DNA from: Acidisarcina sp.
GTDB lineage: Bacteria > Acidobacteriota > Terriglobia > Terriglobales > Acidobacteriaceae
Length of the DNA: 64,000 bases
NCBI GenBank assembly: GCA_035539175.1
Contig: DATLIY010000012.1
Span: 32,846 to 96,845, forward strand
Direction of reading: 5' to 3'
This document shows positions 1-9,284 of this stretch, piece after piece. The stretch's first letter is position 1, and the number at the start of each line of letters is the position of its first letter. A program made the translations under genes and the position numbers. The notes beneath the pieces are model-generated. The model was not told the DNA's origin, ran no database searches, and saw only the letters and a program-made list of their open reading frames with translations.

Positions 1-59
1 GATCCCTGGCTGACATTGCTCGACCATGGCTGCTGACGGAATAGAATCAGATCAGCGCC
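1..59. other. Upstream flank of dnaE
   Basis: This short leader before dnaE starts at the window edge. No clear Shine-Dalgarno sequence or promoter could be assigned; the preceding gene is outside the window. Confidence 0.4.
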
Positions 60-3000
60 ATGGCTGAATTTACCCACCTGCATCTTCATACGGACTACTC
101 CTTGTTGGACGGCGCCTGCGACGTTGAAAAGCTGGTGTCGCGTGTTGGCTCCATTGGCCAGAAGGCCGTCGCCATCACCGATCACGGCAACATTTACGGC
201 GCGGTGCACTTCTTTGACGCAGCTAAGAAGCAGGGCGTTAAGCCCATCCTCGGCTGCGAACTCTACATTTGCCAGAAGGAGGATCACCGGGCCGACCCGC
301 AGGGGGATGACTACAACCATCTCCTGGTGCTGGCGGAGAATGAGGAAGGGTACCGCAACCTGGTGCGGATTACCTCGGAGGCATCGCTCCACGGCTTTTA
401 CCGTAAGCCGCGCATCAGCAAGAAATACCTTGCAGAGCACGCCAGCGGACTGATCGGTTTCTCCGGCTGCCTGGCGGGAGAGTTGTGCCAGGAACTCCTG
501 GAGGGCAAGTACGACGAGGCTCGCCACACGGCGATGGAGTACAGGGACATCTTCGGCAAAGGCAACTTCTTCCTTGAGATTCAGGATCAGGGGCTGGAGC
601 TGGAGAAGAAGATTCACAACGACCTGTTCCGCCTGGAGAAGGAGCTGGAGATTCCGCTGGTGGCTACCAACGATAGCCATTATCTGTGCGAGGATGACCA
701 CCACGCGCACGAGGTGCTGCTCTGCGTGCAGACTGCGGGATCGATCCACGATCCCAAGCGCTTCAAATTTGACAGTGACCAGTTCTACGTCAAATCCGCC
801 GAGGAGATGGAGCGCACCTTCGCGCACGCGCCCGAGGTGGTGAGCCGCACGATGGAGTTTGCCGAACGCTGCACGCTGAAGCTGCACAAGGTGGAGAATC
901 CCTTTCCCGCCTTCGCGGTTCCAGAGGGGCACACGGTAGACAGCTACTTCGAAGAGGTCTGCCGCGCGGGTTTCCGCAAGCGCATGGATACGGCGGTTCG
1001 CCATCTGCAGGATCGCGGCCAGTTGCGTCGAACGATCTCGGAGTATGAGCAACGGCTGGAGACAGAGATTGCGATCATCAAGCAGATGAAGTTCTCAGGC
1101 TACTTCCTGATCGTCTGGGACTTTATCCGCTACGCGAAGGAGCAAGATATTCCAGTGGGTCCGGGACGCGGATCTGCGGCGGGTTCGCTGTGTACCTACT
1201 GCATGGAGATCACCAATATTGACCCCCTGCAGAATGCGCTGCTGTTTGAGCGCTTCCTGAACCCGGAGCGCATTTCGATGCCCGATATCGACATCGATTT
1301 CTGCATGAACCGGCGCGGCGAAGTGATCGATTACGTGACCCGGAAGTATGGCCGCGAGCAGGTGGCGCAGATTATCACCTTCAACACCATGGCGGCTAAA
1401 GCTGCCATCAAAGACGTAGGCCGCGCGCTCGATATGCCGTATGGCGATGTGGATCGGATCGCCAAGATGATTCCGGCAACGATCGGTGTCACGATCGATG
1501 CGGCGCTGGCGGAAGAAGGTCCGCTGAAGAATGCCTATGACCATGAGCCGCAGGTTCATGAGCTGATCGATACTGCGCGCAAGCTGGAGGGGCTGGTGCG
1601 TGGCGCCGGAGTACACGCGGCAGGCGTCGTGATTGCGCCGCAGCCGCTCACGGAGCTGGTTCCGTTATCGCGCAGCAAGAACGATGAAGTCGTCACCGCC
1701 TATGACATGAAGGCGGTTGAAAAGATGGGCCTGTTGAAGATGGACTTTCTCGGCCTGACGACGCTGACGGTGATTGACGATTGCTTGAAGTTGATCAAGG
1801 AGCACCGCGGCATCGACCTCGATCTGGCGAAGATCGCCCTCGACGATGAGGAGACCTATGAGAAGGTCTTTCATCGCGCGCTGACCTCCGGAGTCTTTCA
1901 GTTTGAATCGGGCGGCATGCGCGATGTGTTGCGCCGCTACAAGCCCACCTCGATCGAGGACCTGACGGCACTGAATGCTTTGTATCGGCCGGGTCCGATT
2001 CAGGGTGGCATGATCGACGACTTCATCGAGCGCAAGTGGGGACGCCGCAAGGTCACGTATGAGCTTCCTGAGCTGGAACGGATTCTGAAGGAAACGCTGG
2101 GCGTGATTGTCTACCAGGAGCAGGTGATGCAGATCGCCAACGTCCTGGCCGGCTATTCGCTGGGAGATGCCGATCTGCTGCGCCGCGCCATGGGTAAGAA
2201 GAACGCCGAGGAGATGGCAAAGCAGCGCAACCGCTTTGTCGCTGGTGCGGCGGAGAAGGGGCATCCCAAGGATACGATCGCGCACATCTTCGACCTGATG
2301 GAGCAGTTTGCCGGATACGGCTTCAACAAGTCGCACTCCGCGGCGTATGCGCTGCTGGCCTATCAGACGGCCTACTTGAAGACGCACTATCCGGTGGAGT
2401 TCATGGCGGCGCTGCTGACGTCGGAAACTTCAAAGCCGGAGAATGTCGTCAAGTACATCAAGGAGTGCCGCGAGATGGGCATCCCGGTTGAGCCTCCCGA
2501 TGTGCTGTTCTCGCACGCACACTTCACTCCGCATAACGAAGCGATTCGCTTTGGCCTGACCGCGATCAAGAACGTCGGCGGCAATGCGATTGAATCCATT
2601 CTGAATGCGCGCCGCGAACTGGAGCAGCAGGGGCACACATTTACCTCGTACTGGGAGTTCTGCGAGAAGGTCGATCTGCGTTTGATGAACAAGCGCGTAC
2701 TGGAGTCGCTTATCAAGGCGGGTGCGCTTGACTCCCTGGGGCGCAGATCGCAGTTGATGGCCGCCGCCGACCGGGCGATGGAGCGCGCCCAGAAGGCGCA
2801 GAGAGACGCCGCGGCAGGGCAGCACGGGCTCTTTGGCCTCTTCGACGATACGCCAGCGGCCTCGCGCAACGGCGAGGATCTGCCGCAGGTGCCGGACTGG
2901 AGCGAGAATGAGCGACTGCAGGCGGAAAAAGAAGTGCTGGGTTTGTTCGTCTCCGGCCACCCCCTCGACAAATATGCGGAGAAGCTCCGCAACATGAATG

Positions 3001-3575
3001 TGGTGGATACCCAGACCGCAGCCGAAATGAAGCCAGCACCCTCCAGCGGGCGGCGAGGGCAGCAGCCGGAGAACCTGATTGGCATTGCCGGCGTGATTGC
3101 CTCGCTCAAGGTGGCCAAGTCCAAGCGCACGGGCGAGTATTATGCCCAGGCGAGCCTGGAAGACACCGTCGGCAAGATCGACCTGATCTGCTTTCCGAAG
3201 GACTATGAGCGAAACGCCGAGACGTTGAAGATGGATGTTCCGGTGCTGGTGAAGGGGACGTTGCGCGCAGAGGAAGATGCGGCCCCGAAGCTTTGCGTCT
3301 CCTCGATACAGGCGCTCGAAGATGTGAAGCTCAAGCTCCCGCAGAATGTACGCATCCGCGTTGCGCTGGAGCGCTCGAGCGACCAGACGCTGGTGGAGTT
3401 GAAGAAGCTGATCGAGGGCGCCCCAGGCCCTGGACACATGATGCTGAGCCTGGAACAGACGGGCGACTTTGAAGCCGTTCTCGAATTGGAGCGCTTTACG
3501 GTGAGCGCGGATCGCGCCTTTGTAGAGCGCGCCGAGGAGCTGCTGGGAAGAGGCTCGGTTCAGGCGGTAGATTAG
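60..3575 (+). CDS. dnaE: DNA polymerase III alpha subunit DnaE
   Basis: Catalytic subunit of the replicative DNA polymerase III holoenzyme, 1171 aa, the usual DnaE1 length. The protein opens with a PHP domain (FTHLHLHTDYSLLDG). The C-family polymerase palm follows, with the GPGRGSAAGS loop near residue 367 and the acidic PDIDIDF motif at 408-414. The third catalytic aspartate lies in KMDFLGL (D562), matching the E. coli D401/D403/D555 arrangement. Fingers and helix-hairpin-helix segments follow, including FNKSHSAAYALLAY. An OB-fold (IAGVIASLKVAKSKRTGEYY) sits in the last 200 residues. There is no DnaE2/ImuB context, so this is the main replicative copy. The ATG at 60 is directly followed by the family's N-terminus. 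Large antisense open frames over this gene are composition shadows. Confidence 0.98.
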   Translation: MAEFTHLHLHTDYSLLDGACDVEKLVSRVGSIGQKAVAITDHGNIYGAVHFFDAAKKQGVKPILGCELYICQKEDHRADPQGDDYNHLLVLAENEEGYRNLVRITSEASLHGFYRKPRISKKYLAEHASGLIGFSGCLAGELCQELLEGKYDEARHTAMEYRDIFGKGNFFLEIQDQGLELEKKIHNDLFRLEKELEIPLVATNDSHYLCEDDHHAHEVLLCVQTAGSIHDPKRFKFDSDQFYVKSAEEMERTFAHAPEVVSRTMEFAERCTLKLHKVENPFPAFAVPEGHTVDSYFEEVCRAGFRKRMDTAVRHLQDRGQLRRTISEYEQRLETEIAIIKQMKFSGYFLIVWDFIRYAKEQDIPVGPGRGSAAGSLCTYCMEITNIDPLQNALLFERFLNPERISMPDIDIDFCMNRRGEVIDYVTRKYGREQVAQIITFNTMAAKAAIKDVGRALDMPYGDVDRIAKMIPATIGVTIDAALAEEGPLKNAYDHEPQVHELIDTARKLEGLVRGAGVHAAGVVIAPQPLTELVPLSRSKNDEVVTAYDMKAVEKMGLLKMDFLGLTTLTVIDDCLKLIKEHRGIDLDLAKIALDDEETYEKVFHRALTSGVFQFESGGMRDVLRRYKPTSIEDLTALNALYRPGPIQGGMIDDFIERKWGRRKVTYELPELERILKETLGVIVYQEQVMQIANVLAGYSLGDADLLRRAMGKKNAEEMAKQRNRFVAGAAEKGHPKDTIAHIFDLMEQFAGYGFNKSHSAAYALLAYQTAYLKTHYPVEFMAALLTSETSKPENVVKYIKECREMGIPVEPPDVLFSHAHFTPHNEAIRFGLTAIKNVGGNAIESILNARRELEQQGHTFTSYWEFCEKVDLRLMNKRVLESLIKAGALDSLGRRSQLMAAADRAMERAQKAQRDAAAGQHGLFGLFDDTPAASRNGEDLPQVPDWSENERLQAEKEVLGLFVSGHPLDKYAEKLRNMNVVDTQTAAEMKPAPSSGRRGQQPENLIGIAGVIASLKVAKSKRTGEYYAQASLEDTVGKIDLICFPKDYERNAETLKMDVPVLVKGTLRAEEDAAPKLCVSSIQALEDVKLKLPQNVRIRVALERSSDQTLVELKKLIEGAPGPGHMMLSLEQTGDFEAVLELERFTVSADRAFVERAEELLGRGSVQAVD

Positions 3576-3671
3576 CCAGTCAGCCGGTCAGCGAAAAGCG
3601 GAGAAGTGGTCAGGGAAAGTGGTCAGCAGTGAGAAGAAGGTCGCCCGGTTTAAGAGATGCCTTGCTCGCTC

Positions 3672-3719
3672 GCTAACTTGCTGAGCTGCTAACTCGCTGA
3701 CTTGCTAACTTGCTGCTAT
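3672..3719. repeat. Three 16-bp tandem repeats upstream of accA
   Basis: Three contiguous 16-bp units start at 3672, 3688 and 3704. Each begins gctaact(t/c)gctg and they differ mainly in their last bases. A related cttgctcgct sequence lies just before. The array ends in the probable -10 region of the accA promoter. Confidence 0.8.
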
Positions 3720-3724
3720 ACAAT
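3697..3724 (+). promoter_or_regulatory. Possible accA promoter
   Basis: A -35-like CTGACT (3697-3702) and a -10-like TACAAT (3719-3724) are separated by 16 bp and lie about 70 bp before the accA start. The elements overlap the 16-bp tandem repeats. Prediction is by eye against the sigma-70 consensus. Confidence 0.35.
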
Positions 3725-3794
3725 CAGAGAGATGTTCTGTAACGGGGCATTGTGCTGACGCAATCTCCGGGGCAGGCAGCGGTAGAAGCAACTC

Positions 3795-4646
3795 ATGACA
3801 GAGCAGGTAGAGAAACTGGAGCAAGTGCAGGCAGTGGCTGCACCGGTACCCGAGGCGTGGAAGGCCACGGAACTGGCACGGCATCCGCAACGGCCCGACC
3901 CCATGGACTTCATCAGGCGTCTCTTCACGGATTTCAGCGAAATTCACGGTGATCGCGCCTTCGGCGACGATCTGGCGATGACCTGCGGCATGGCTCGTTT
4001 TCACGGCGAAGAAGTGCTGGTGATTGGCAACGTGAAGGGGCGTGGCATCAAGGACAAGATTCGCCACAACTTTGGCAGTCCTAACCCTGAGGGCTACCGC
4101 AAGGCGCTCCGCACGATGAAGATCGCGGAGAAATTCGGGCGGCCCGTCTTCACGCTGATTGACCTGGTGGGAGCGGCTCCCGGGCTGGGCGCCGAGGAGC
4201 GTGGGCAGGCGGAAGCGATTGCGCGGAACCTGCGCGAGATGTCGCGGCTTCGAGTTCCTACCATTGCCACCATCACCGGTGAGGGCGGCTCCGGCGGCGC
4301 ACTCGCACTGGCCGTGGCGGATCGCGTGCTCATGCTGGAGAATGCGGTGTACTCCGTGATTTCTCCCGAGGGATGCGCCTCGATTTTGTGGCGGGATGCG
4401 GCCCACCGCGCACAGGCCGCGGGTGCCATGAAGACCAGTTCCTGCGATGTGAAGGCGCTGGGCTGCGTGGACGACGTCGTGCCCGAGCCTCCGGGTGGCG
4501 CGCATCTGGACGAGGACTCTGCGGTAGCTATGCTCGACGAAAAACTGCACTGGCATCTGAACGATCTGCGCTCACTGCCGGTGGAGGAAATGGTGCGCAG
4601 GCGGCAGGCAAAGTTCCGTAACATCGCGCAATTCTTTACCTCCTGA
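3795..4646 (+). CDS. accA: Acetyl-CoA carboxylase carboxyltransferase subunit alpha
   Basis: Alpha half of the carboxyltransferase that moves CO2 from carboxybiotin to acetyl-CoA in the first step of fatty-acid synthesis; its partner would be AccD, which is not in this window. The 283-aa protein is shorter than E. coli AccA (319 aa), mostly at the N-terminus. It contains FGSPNPEGYRKALR, GAEERGQAEAIARNLREMS, GEGGSGGALALAVADRV and YSVISPEGCASILWRDA, all typical of the family. One oddity is that the usual TPGAYPG before GAEERGQ reads LVGAAPG here. The gene stands alone after dnaE, separated by a 219-bp gap with tandem repeats. Identity is secure; full activity with the altered loop is likely but not shown. 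Confidence 0.95.
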   Translation: MTEQVEKLEQVQAVAAPVPEAWKATELARHPQRPDPMDFIRRLFTDFSEIHGDRAFGDDLAMTCGMARFHGEEVLVIGNVKGRGIKDKIRHNFGSPNPEGYRKALRTMKIAEKFGRPVFTLIDLVGAAPGLGAEERGQAEAIARNLREMSRLRVPTIATITGEGGSGGALALAVADRVLMLENAVYSVISPEGCASILWRDAAHRAQAAGAMKTSSCDVKALGCVDDVVPEPPGGAHLDEDSAVAMLDEKLHWHLNDLRSLPVEEMVRRRQAKFRNIAQFFTS

Positions 4647-4727
4647 GAGGATGCTGGTGTTGCAGATGGCAAAGACCCGGATCGTGTGCCGGGGATACCG
4701 CAGCTTGGTCGATCGAGGGGGTTCCTG

Positions 4728-5840
4728 TTGAGTGAATTCGGCCCGCGTAGGAACCTTGGACGCCTGGACAGGCTTCGCGCCTTAGGCTTCTTCATCGTCG
4801 CGATGATGTACTTCCTGTTCGCGCAGGTGCTCTCTGCGAGTGCGGCACGGGGACTGACCAGCGGGGATTGGCGCGAGCTTATATCGCGAACTCTGCTTTT
4901 GTTCCTCCTGGTGATTGGCTACGCGGGCATGGGGTACGCGTTCCAGTTGCAGCGCGAGCCGGTCAAGGCGATGGGCCTGTTCCGGCGTGAAGGCTGGAAG
5001 CGCGAGTTTGGCCTTGGCGTTGCGCTCGGGTGGGGAGGCGTGCTGGCTTGTGTCCTGCCGATCGCGCTCGCCGGTGACCTGGTCATCACTCTCTGGAGCA
5101 CTCCGCGTCAATTCGGAATCCTGTTGCTCAATATTGTGGTGCTCGCCATTGCGTCTCTTGGCGAGGAAGTAGCTTTTCGCGGATATCCCTTTCAGCGCCT
5201 GATCGAAGCGATTGGTCCCACTACGGCCACGATCCTGATGGCTCTCTTCTTCGGACTGATTCATCTGCGCAATCCGGGTGCGACCAGCGCGAGCACGCTG
5301 GTAACGGTGCTGAGCGGAATCCTGCTGGCGACGGCCTACCTGCAGACGCGGGCACTCTGGCTTCCCTGGGGATTTCATTTTGGCTGGAATACGGTGATGG
5401 CGGTGCTCTTCGGACTGCCGGTCAGCGGCCTGAATTTTTCCGCTGTGATTGAGAGCAATTCGATCGGCCCAAGGTGGTTGACCGGGGGCAGCTACGGACC
5501 CGAAGGCAGCCTGACCGCTGTAGTGGTGCTGGTGGTGGCTCTGGTGGTCCTGGTAAAGACCACACGCGAGTACGCGTGGAAGTACGCGCAGCCGGTGATC
5601 GTGCCCGGGGGCATTCCGGTTGACCTGGATGCGGCCGCGACGAGAATGCATCAGGCAGCACAGGTTCAATCCGCGGAGCCAGCCGCGTCGAATCTGGTGC
5701 AGATTGCAGCCGTGACCTCGCAATCCCCGTCGGTGATCGCGCCGTCTCCACAGAAGATGGAAGCTGGAACGGAGCCCCGGTCTGAAGCCCCGGGCAAGAT
5801 CGAAGCCGAATTGCCGGCGGAGACCGAACCCCCGATCTAG
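4728..5840 (+). CDS. CPBP family intramembrane metalloprotease
   Basis: Multi-pass membrane protein of the CPBP (Abi, Rce1-like) family. The three family motifs are present: EEVAFR (E146, E147, R151), a histidine in LIHLRN (H179), and HFGWN (H217 and N221), the expected metal-binding and catalytic set. About seven or eight hydrophobic segments surround them. The C-terminal 80 residues are a Pro/Ala/Glu-rich tail that is probably cytoplasmic and disordered. I chose TTG at 4728 because GAGGGG lies 7 bp upstream; an in-frame GTG at 4686 would add 14 residues. Bacterial CPBP proteins have been linked to prenyl-protein-type proteolysis and bacteriocin immunity, but the substrate here is unknown. 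Confidence 0.85.
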   Translation: MSEFGPRRNLGRLDRLRALGFFIVAMMYFLFAQVLSASAARGLTSGDWRELISRTLLLFLLVIGYAGMGYAFQLQREPVKAMGLFRREGWKREFGLGVALGWGGVLACVLPIALAGDLVITLWSTPRQFGILLLNIVVLAIASLGEEVAFRGYPFQRLIEAIGPTTATILMALFFGLIHLRNPGATSASTLVTVLSGILLATAYLQTRALWLPWGFHFGWNTVMAVLFGLPVSGLNFSAVIESNSIGPRWLTGGSYGPEGSLTAVVVLVVALVVLVKTTREYAWKYAQPVIVPGGIPVDLDAAATRMHQAAQVQSAEPAASNLVQIAAVTSQSPSVIAPSPQKMEAGTEPRSEAPGKIEAELPAETEPPI

Positions 5841-5924
5841 GGTCTACTGCAACACTTCAACGACTTCGGCTCCTCCTCTTGCCATCAGAGCGGAATCGCG
5901 CGATTCTTAGCGTGAGTGAGGACT

Positions 5925-7100
5925 ATGACCCGCCTCCCGGTGCGCCGTCTGCTTCCGCGTGGTACGCCGATTCCGATTGCCTGTGGCGTGATGCTGCTGG
6001 CGATGGGTATTAGGGATTTGCCTGCGCAGATTTTGACGATCGGTCCCAATTCGACGTATGCCCGTTATGCGACGATTCAGCCCACGCACATCGATCTGCC
6101 GAACAATCGCCTAACCGGAAAGACACGCCAGGAGCTGCTCCGCCTGCTGCAAGCAGAGCAGGGGTTCGCGGTGCGCCCCGTCCCCAAGGGGAGCCGCGGG
6201 CTGGTGCTGCGGGCCAACGGGAGTTTCGATCCCGATGGAACCAACTATCTGCACGCGCTGGAGGAAAAGGGCGTTTCGGTGAAGCCGGGGGATCGGGTGG
6301 TGATCACCGATGTGAAGATCGAGCATAACCGGATTGTGTTTGACCTGAACGGCGGCCCCGATCGCAAACATAAATGGCTGCGGCATATAGAGATTGGCAC
6401 TTCCACGACCACGCCTATCGTCAATGATCAGGCGGAGGAGCCGGTTGGATCGCGGGTGACGCTTCTCTTTGAGCGGGAGGTGCCGGAGCTGACAGGGGCG
6501 CAGGTCAAGGCTCTGTTTGGGCCGATTCTCGACTTCACCTTTAAGACTCCGTTGCAGGCGTTTGTCGATCCACTCCCCCCGAAGTTGAAAAACGCGATTC
6601 TGAATCACGAGGTGCTGGTGGGCATGAGCACGGAGATGGTGATCTACGCCATCGGCAAACCGGACCACAAGTCCCGCGAGATTGAGGGACAGATGCCCTA
6701 CGAAGAGTGGATCTATGGCGAGCCGCCCAAGGACGTCGAGTTCGTACGCATCAATGGGAACCGCGTGATTCGCGTGGAGATCGCCAAGCTGGGGCAGGAG
6801 CTGGTGATTCGCGATAAGAATGAAGTGGAAGGGATGGTGCAGCCCGAGGAGGCTCACACCCATCAGGTTCGGCTTGGCGATGTCCCGTCTGACCAGGATA
6901 CGGCGAGGCAGGCTCCGCCTTCCCTGAAAAATCCCGGCGAAAAGCTGCCCAGCGATACCAGCCCCGGCGCGATGGGGCCTGTCCAGTTCCCCAAGGACCT
7001 GGGGAAGGATCGCCAGATTCCCCCGGATCTACAGCAGCCTCCTGTCACTTCCGATCCAGCCTCCTCCAATCCAGCCTCCAACGATTCGGCCCCCAAGTAG
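5925..7100 (+). CDS. Secreted protein with SmpA/OmlA-like segment
   Basis: Hypothetical exported protein of about 391 aa. A basic N-terminus and hydrophobic stretch (GVMLLAMGIRDLPAQ) look like a signal peptide cut after AQ. A conserved-looking central domain runs from roughly residue 30 to 220. Residues about 225-285 (GMSTEMVIYAIGKPD, then YEEWIYG and FVRINGNRVIRVE) resemble the SmpA/OmlA (BamE-like) pattern. The last 90 residues are rich in Pro, Ser and Asp and probably unstructured. Start: ATG 5925 has GAGG about 4 bp upstream; GTG 5916 is the alternative. Acidobacterial genomes commonly hold such proteins, but I know no assigned function. Confidence 0.7.
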   Translation: MTRLPVRRLLPRGTPIPIACGVMLLAMGIRDLPAQILTIGPNSTYARYATIQPTHIDLPNNRLTGKTRQELLRLLQAEQGFAVRPVPKGSRGLVLRANGSFDPDGTNYLHALEEKGVSVKPGDRVVITDVKIEHNRIVFDLNGGPDRKHKWLRHIEIGTSTTTPIVNDQAEEPVGSRVTLLFEREVPELTGAQVKALFGPILDFTFKTPLQAFVDPLPPKLKNAILNHEVLVGMSTEMVIYAIGKPDHKSREIEGQMPYEEWIYGEPPKDVEFVRINGNRVIRVEIAKLGQELVIRDKNEVEGMVQPEEAHTHQVRLGDVPSDQDTARQAPPSLKNPGEKLPSDTSPGAMGPVQFPKDLGKDRQIPPDLQQPPVTSDPASSNPASNDSAPK

Positions 7101-7206
7101 TTACGTCATCGCTAACTACGCCAATCGCCTCGTTTACATTGTGTAGAGTGGCTGGTTGTTCTTGCTGCTGCGCCGGCGCCACGCCGCGGTTTGGGGGGCA
7201 CACCAA

Positions 7207-8115
7207 TTGAAGTTCGACGTAGCTTTCTGTGCAGACAGCAATATGGAAGCGCCGCTGCACGTCGCGGCGTCCTCGCTGCTCGCGCGGACCGGGGAGGGCT
7301 GGACGGTTGTCTTCCATCTCCTGCTGCCGGACTTTGACGAGGCCCGGCGCGCCAAGCTGTGCCGGACCCTCGATCTGGTGCAGCGTCCCTATGAGGCTCG
7401 ATTTCTGCCTGCGCCGCCGGAGAGCATGTTTGCGGGTTTTCGCCCGCTGCACGGAAACAAGATGGCCTACTACAGGCTGGCGCTTCCGGATCTGATCGAC
7501 GCGGAGCGCCTGCTCTACGTGGATTCCGACACCATCACCTTCACGGACGTGGCTCCGCTTGCGCACCTCGACATGGCACACTGGGCCGCCGGATTTGTGC
7601 CGCGGTCGAGGGTCGGTTACTACCCGGAGAGGGCCTTTTATGCGCGGCTGGGGCTCCGGCCGGAGACCCCTGGCCTCAATTCCGGCGTAATGTTGTTCAA
7701 CTTGCCGGAGTGGCGGGCGCAAAACTGGACGGAGAGGATCTTCCAGTTTTGCCGCAAATATCCCAACGATCTGGTCGCGGCCGATCAGACGGCGCTGATT
7801 GCGACCTTTGCGGGGAGGTTTGCTCCCCTGGATCAGAGGTACAACGTGCACCTGTTTTCCTATTCTGCGGCGGAGGATCCTGCGCAACTGCCCGGAATCT
7901 ATCATTTTGTCGGCAGTCCCAAGCCATGGGATCTGGGCGGAAGCTGGATACATCCCGCATATTCGCTCTATCGGGAGGGGTTATCGGCCACCGTCTTCAA
8001 GGAAAATCGCAATGGTTTTAGGAGCCTGGCAAACTGGCAGAGGGCCTATAGGATTCGCGGCGGATATTATCGCACGCTTAGAAACCGAATATCGGGTAGT
8101 CTAGAGAAGTCGTAG
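7207..8115 (+). CDS. Glycosyltransferase family 8 protein
   Basis: GT-A fold retaining glycosyltransferase of family 8 (LgtC/glycogenin type), which transfers hexose from a UDP-sugar. The N-terminus KFDVAFCADSNM matches the family start. The metal-binding DXD is in YVDSDTITF (D106, D108). NSGVMLFNLPEWR and the C-terminal HFVGSPKPW, which carries the second metal-ligand histidine and the KPW motif, are both present. I prefer TTG 7207 because the conserved fold begins directly after it; TTG 7156 would add 17 unmatched residues. The likely acceptor is a cell-surface glycan or LPS, inferred only from the family. Confidence 0.88.
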   Translation: MKFDVAFCADSNMEAPLHVAASSLLARTGEGWTVVFHLLLPDFDEARRAKLCRTLDLVQRPYEARFLPAPPESMFAGFRPLHGNKMAYYRLALPDLIDAERLLYVDSDTITFTDVAPLAHLDMAHWAAGFVPRSRVGYYPERAFYARLGLRPETPGLNSGVMLFNLPEWRAQNWTERIFQFCRKYPNDLVAADQTALIATFAGRFAPLDQRYNVHLFSYSAAEDPAQLPGIYHFVGSPKPWDLGGSWIHPAYSLYREGLSATVFKENRNGFRSLANWQRAYRIRGGYYRTLRNRISGSLEKS

Positions 8116-8179
8116 CCGCGCAGAAGGGGATCCCCGCTGCGTGTGTGCAAAGACAATCTTGAGGAGAACTGAGTTTCCA

Positions 8180-8359
8180 ATGGCCAAAATTGCCAAGATC
8201 GCTAATCGTCAGAAAATGATGGACACGTCGAAGTCGACGGATTGTCCGAAGTGCGGAAAGCCGACGCGGATTGTGAAGCGCGTCAAGGACCGCGAGCGTG
8301 GGGTTCCGGGCGGAGTGTATATCTCCTGCTCAGCTTGCGAGTTCAACGAAAAGCTTTAA
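8180..8359 (+). CDS. Small zinc-ribbon protein
   Basis: A 59-aa basic protein with two cysteine pairs, CPKC and CSAC, about 27 residues apart, forming a likely zinc ribbon. It starts MAKIAKIANRQKMMD. A purine-rich GAGGAG lies 13 bp before ATG 8180. A strong terminator follows 40 bp after the stop. The gene is too small for functional assignment; nucleic-acid binding is possible given the charge. Confidence 0.72.
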   Translation: MAKIAKIANRQKMMDTSKSTDCPKCGKPTRIVKRVKDRERGVPGGVYISCSACEFNEKL

Positions 8360-8400
8360 GCGAGAGCTGGTTGTACGAGTCAGCGATCCGATAAGAGAAA

Positions 8401-8424
8401 AGCCCGGCAAACGCCGGGCTTTTT
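8401..8424. terminator. Bidirectional rho-independent terminator
   Basis: A perfect 8-bp stem (agcccggc / gccgggct) with loop aaac is followed by TTTTT on the plus strand and preceded by AAAA, which gives a U-tract on the minus strand. It sits between two convergent genes, the zinc-ribbon gene and pyrF, and can serve both. Confidence 0.92.
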
Positions 8425-8449
8425 GCTGTCTATAGCCCGCCTTTGGACT

Positions 8450-9235
8450 CTATAAATCTGAAGTCTTGCTGACTGGCTGGCTGACTGTCGCGATCTCGTC
8501 CAGAATGGCCCGGGCGGCGGCGGCAGGATCAGGCGCCTGCGTGATCGGGCGGCCCACAACAAGATAGCTGGCTCCGGCGGTGATGGCCGCGCCTGGAGTA
8601 GCAATGCGTTTCTGGTCTCCAACCTCGGCGCCTGCGGGGCGGATTCCGGGGGTGACAAGCAGAATCTCTGGACCGAGTGCGGACCTGAGCTGCGCCACCT
8701 CCTCCGGCGAGCAGACAAGACCACGAATCCCGCTGGCAACGGCAACCCTGGCCAGACGAAGCACCTGGTTTGCCGGGGAGTCGGTGACGCCGACGGACTG
8801 CAACTGGTTGTCATCCATGCTGGTGAGCACGGTGACGGCGAGCAAAACGGGACCATTGGGGCTATCGGCGACGGCCTTTGCCGCGGCCTGAAGCATGACC
8901 GGGCCGCCGGAAGCATGCACCGTGAGTAGATCCGGACCGAGCGCGGCGACCGACCGAATGGCTCCAGCGACAGTATTGGGGATGTCATAGAGCTTGAGAT
9001 CGAGGAAGACGGAGTGGCCGCGATCCCGCAAAGCCTGGACGATGGAGTTTCCGGCTGCGAGATAGAGCTCCAAGCCAACCTTGAACCACTGGCAGACACC
9101 GCCCAGCCGATCGACCAGGGCCAGCGCCTCCGAGGCAGAAGGGAAGTCCAGGGCGACAATCAGCCGCTCCCGCGCCTCAGACGGCAATACAACTGGCGCG
9201 GGGATACCTGGCTGAAGTCGCTCCGTGGAAGTCAT
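8450..9235 (-). CDS. pyrF: Orotidine 5'-phosphate decarboxylase
   Basis: Last step of UMP synthesis, decarboxylating OMP. The 261-aa protein is a TIM barrel with LIVALDFPSASEA at the N-terminus and the catalytic DLKLYDIPNTV block (D-x-K-x-x-D). LLAVTVLTSMD, VTPGIRP and the phosphate-binding YLVVGRPITQAPDPAAAARAI follow near the C-terminus. I chose ATG 9235 (MTSTERLQPG) because the frame extends upstream without family similarity to 9454, overlapping rlpA. It may be transcribed with rlpA, which ends 49 bp upstream. Confidence 0.96.
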   Translation of the reverse strand: MTSTERLQPGIPAPVVLPSEARERLIVALDFPSASEALALVDRLGGVCQWFKVGLELYLAAGNSIVQALRDRGHSVFLDLKLYDIPNTVAGAIRSVAALGPDLLTVHASGGPVMLQAAAKAVADSPNGPVLLAVTVLTSMDDNQLQSVGVTDSPANQVLRLARVAVASGIRGLVCSPEEVAQLRSALGPEILLVTPGIRPAGAEVGDQKRIATPGAAITAGASYLVVGRPITQAPDPAAAARAILDEIATVSQPVSKTSDL

Positions 9236-9284
9236 AACTTGATCGATTGTAAATCGAAAAAAGCAGTCGCTGTTTGGCGCTGCT

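Noticed and set aside
2430..3437. Long antisense open frame over dnaE
   Set aside because: Arg/Leu/His-rich, overlaps a fully conserved gene, and has no family similarity; it is a high-G+C shadow.
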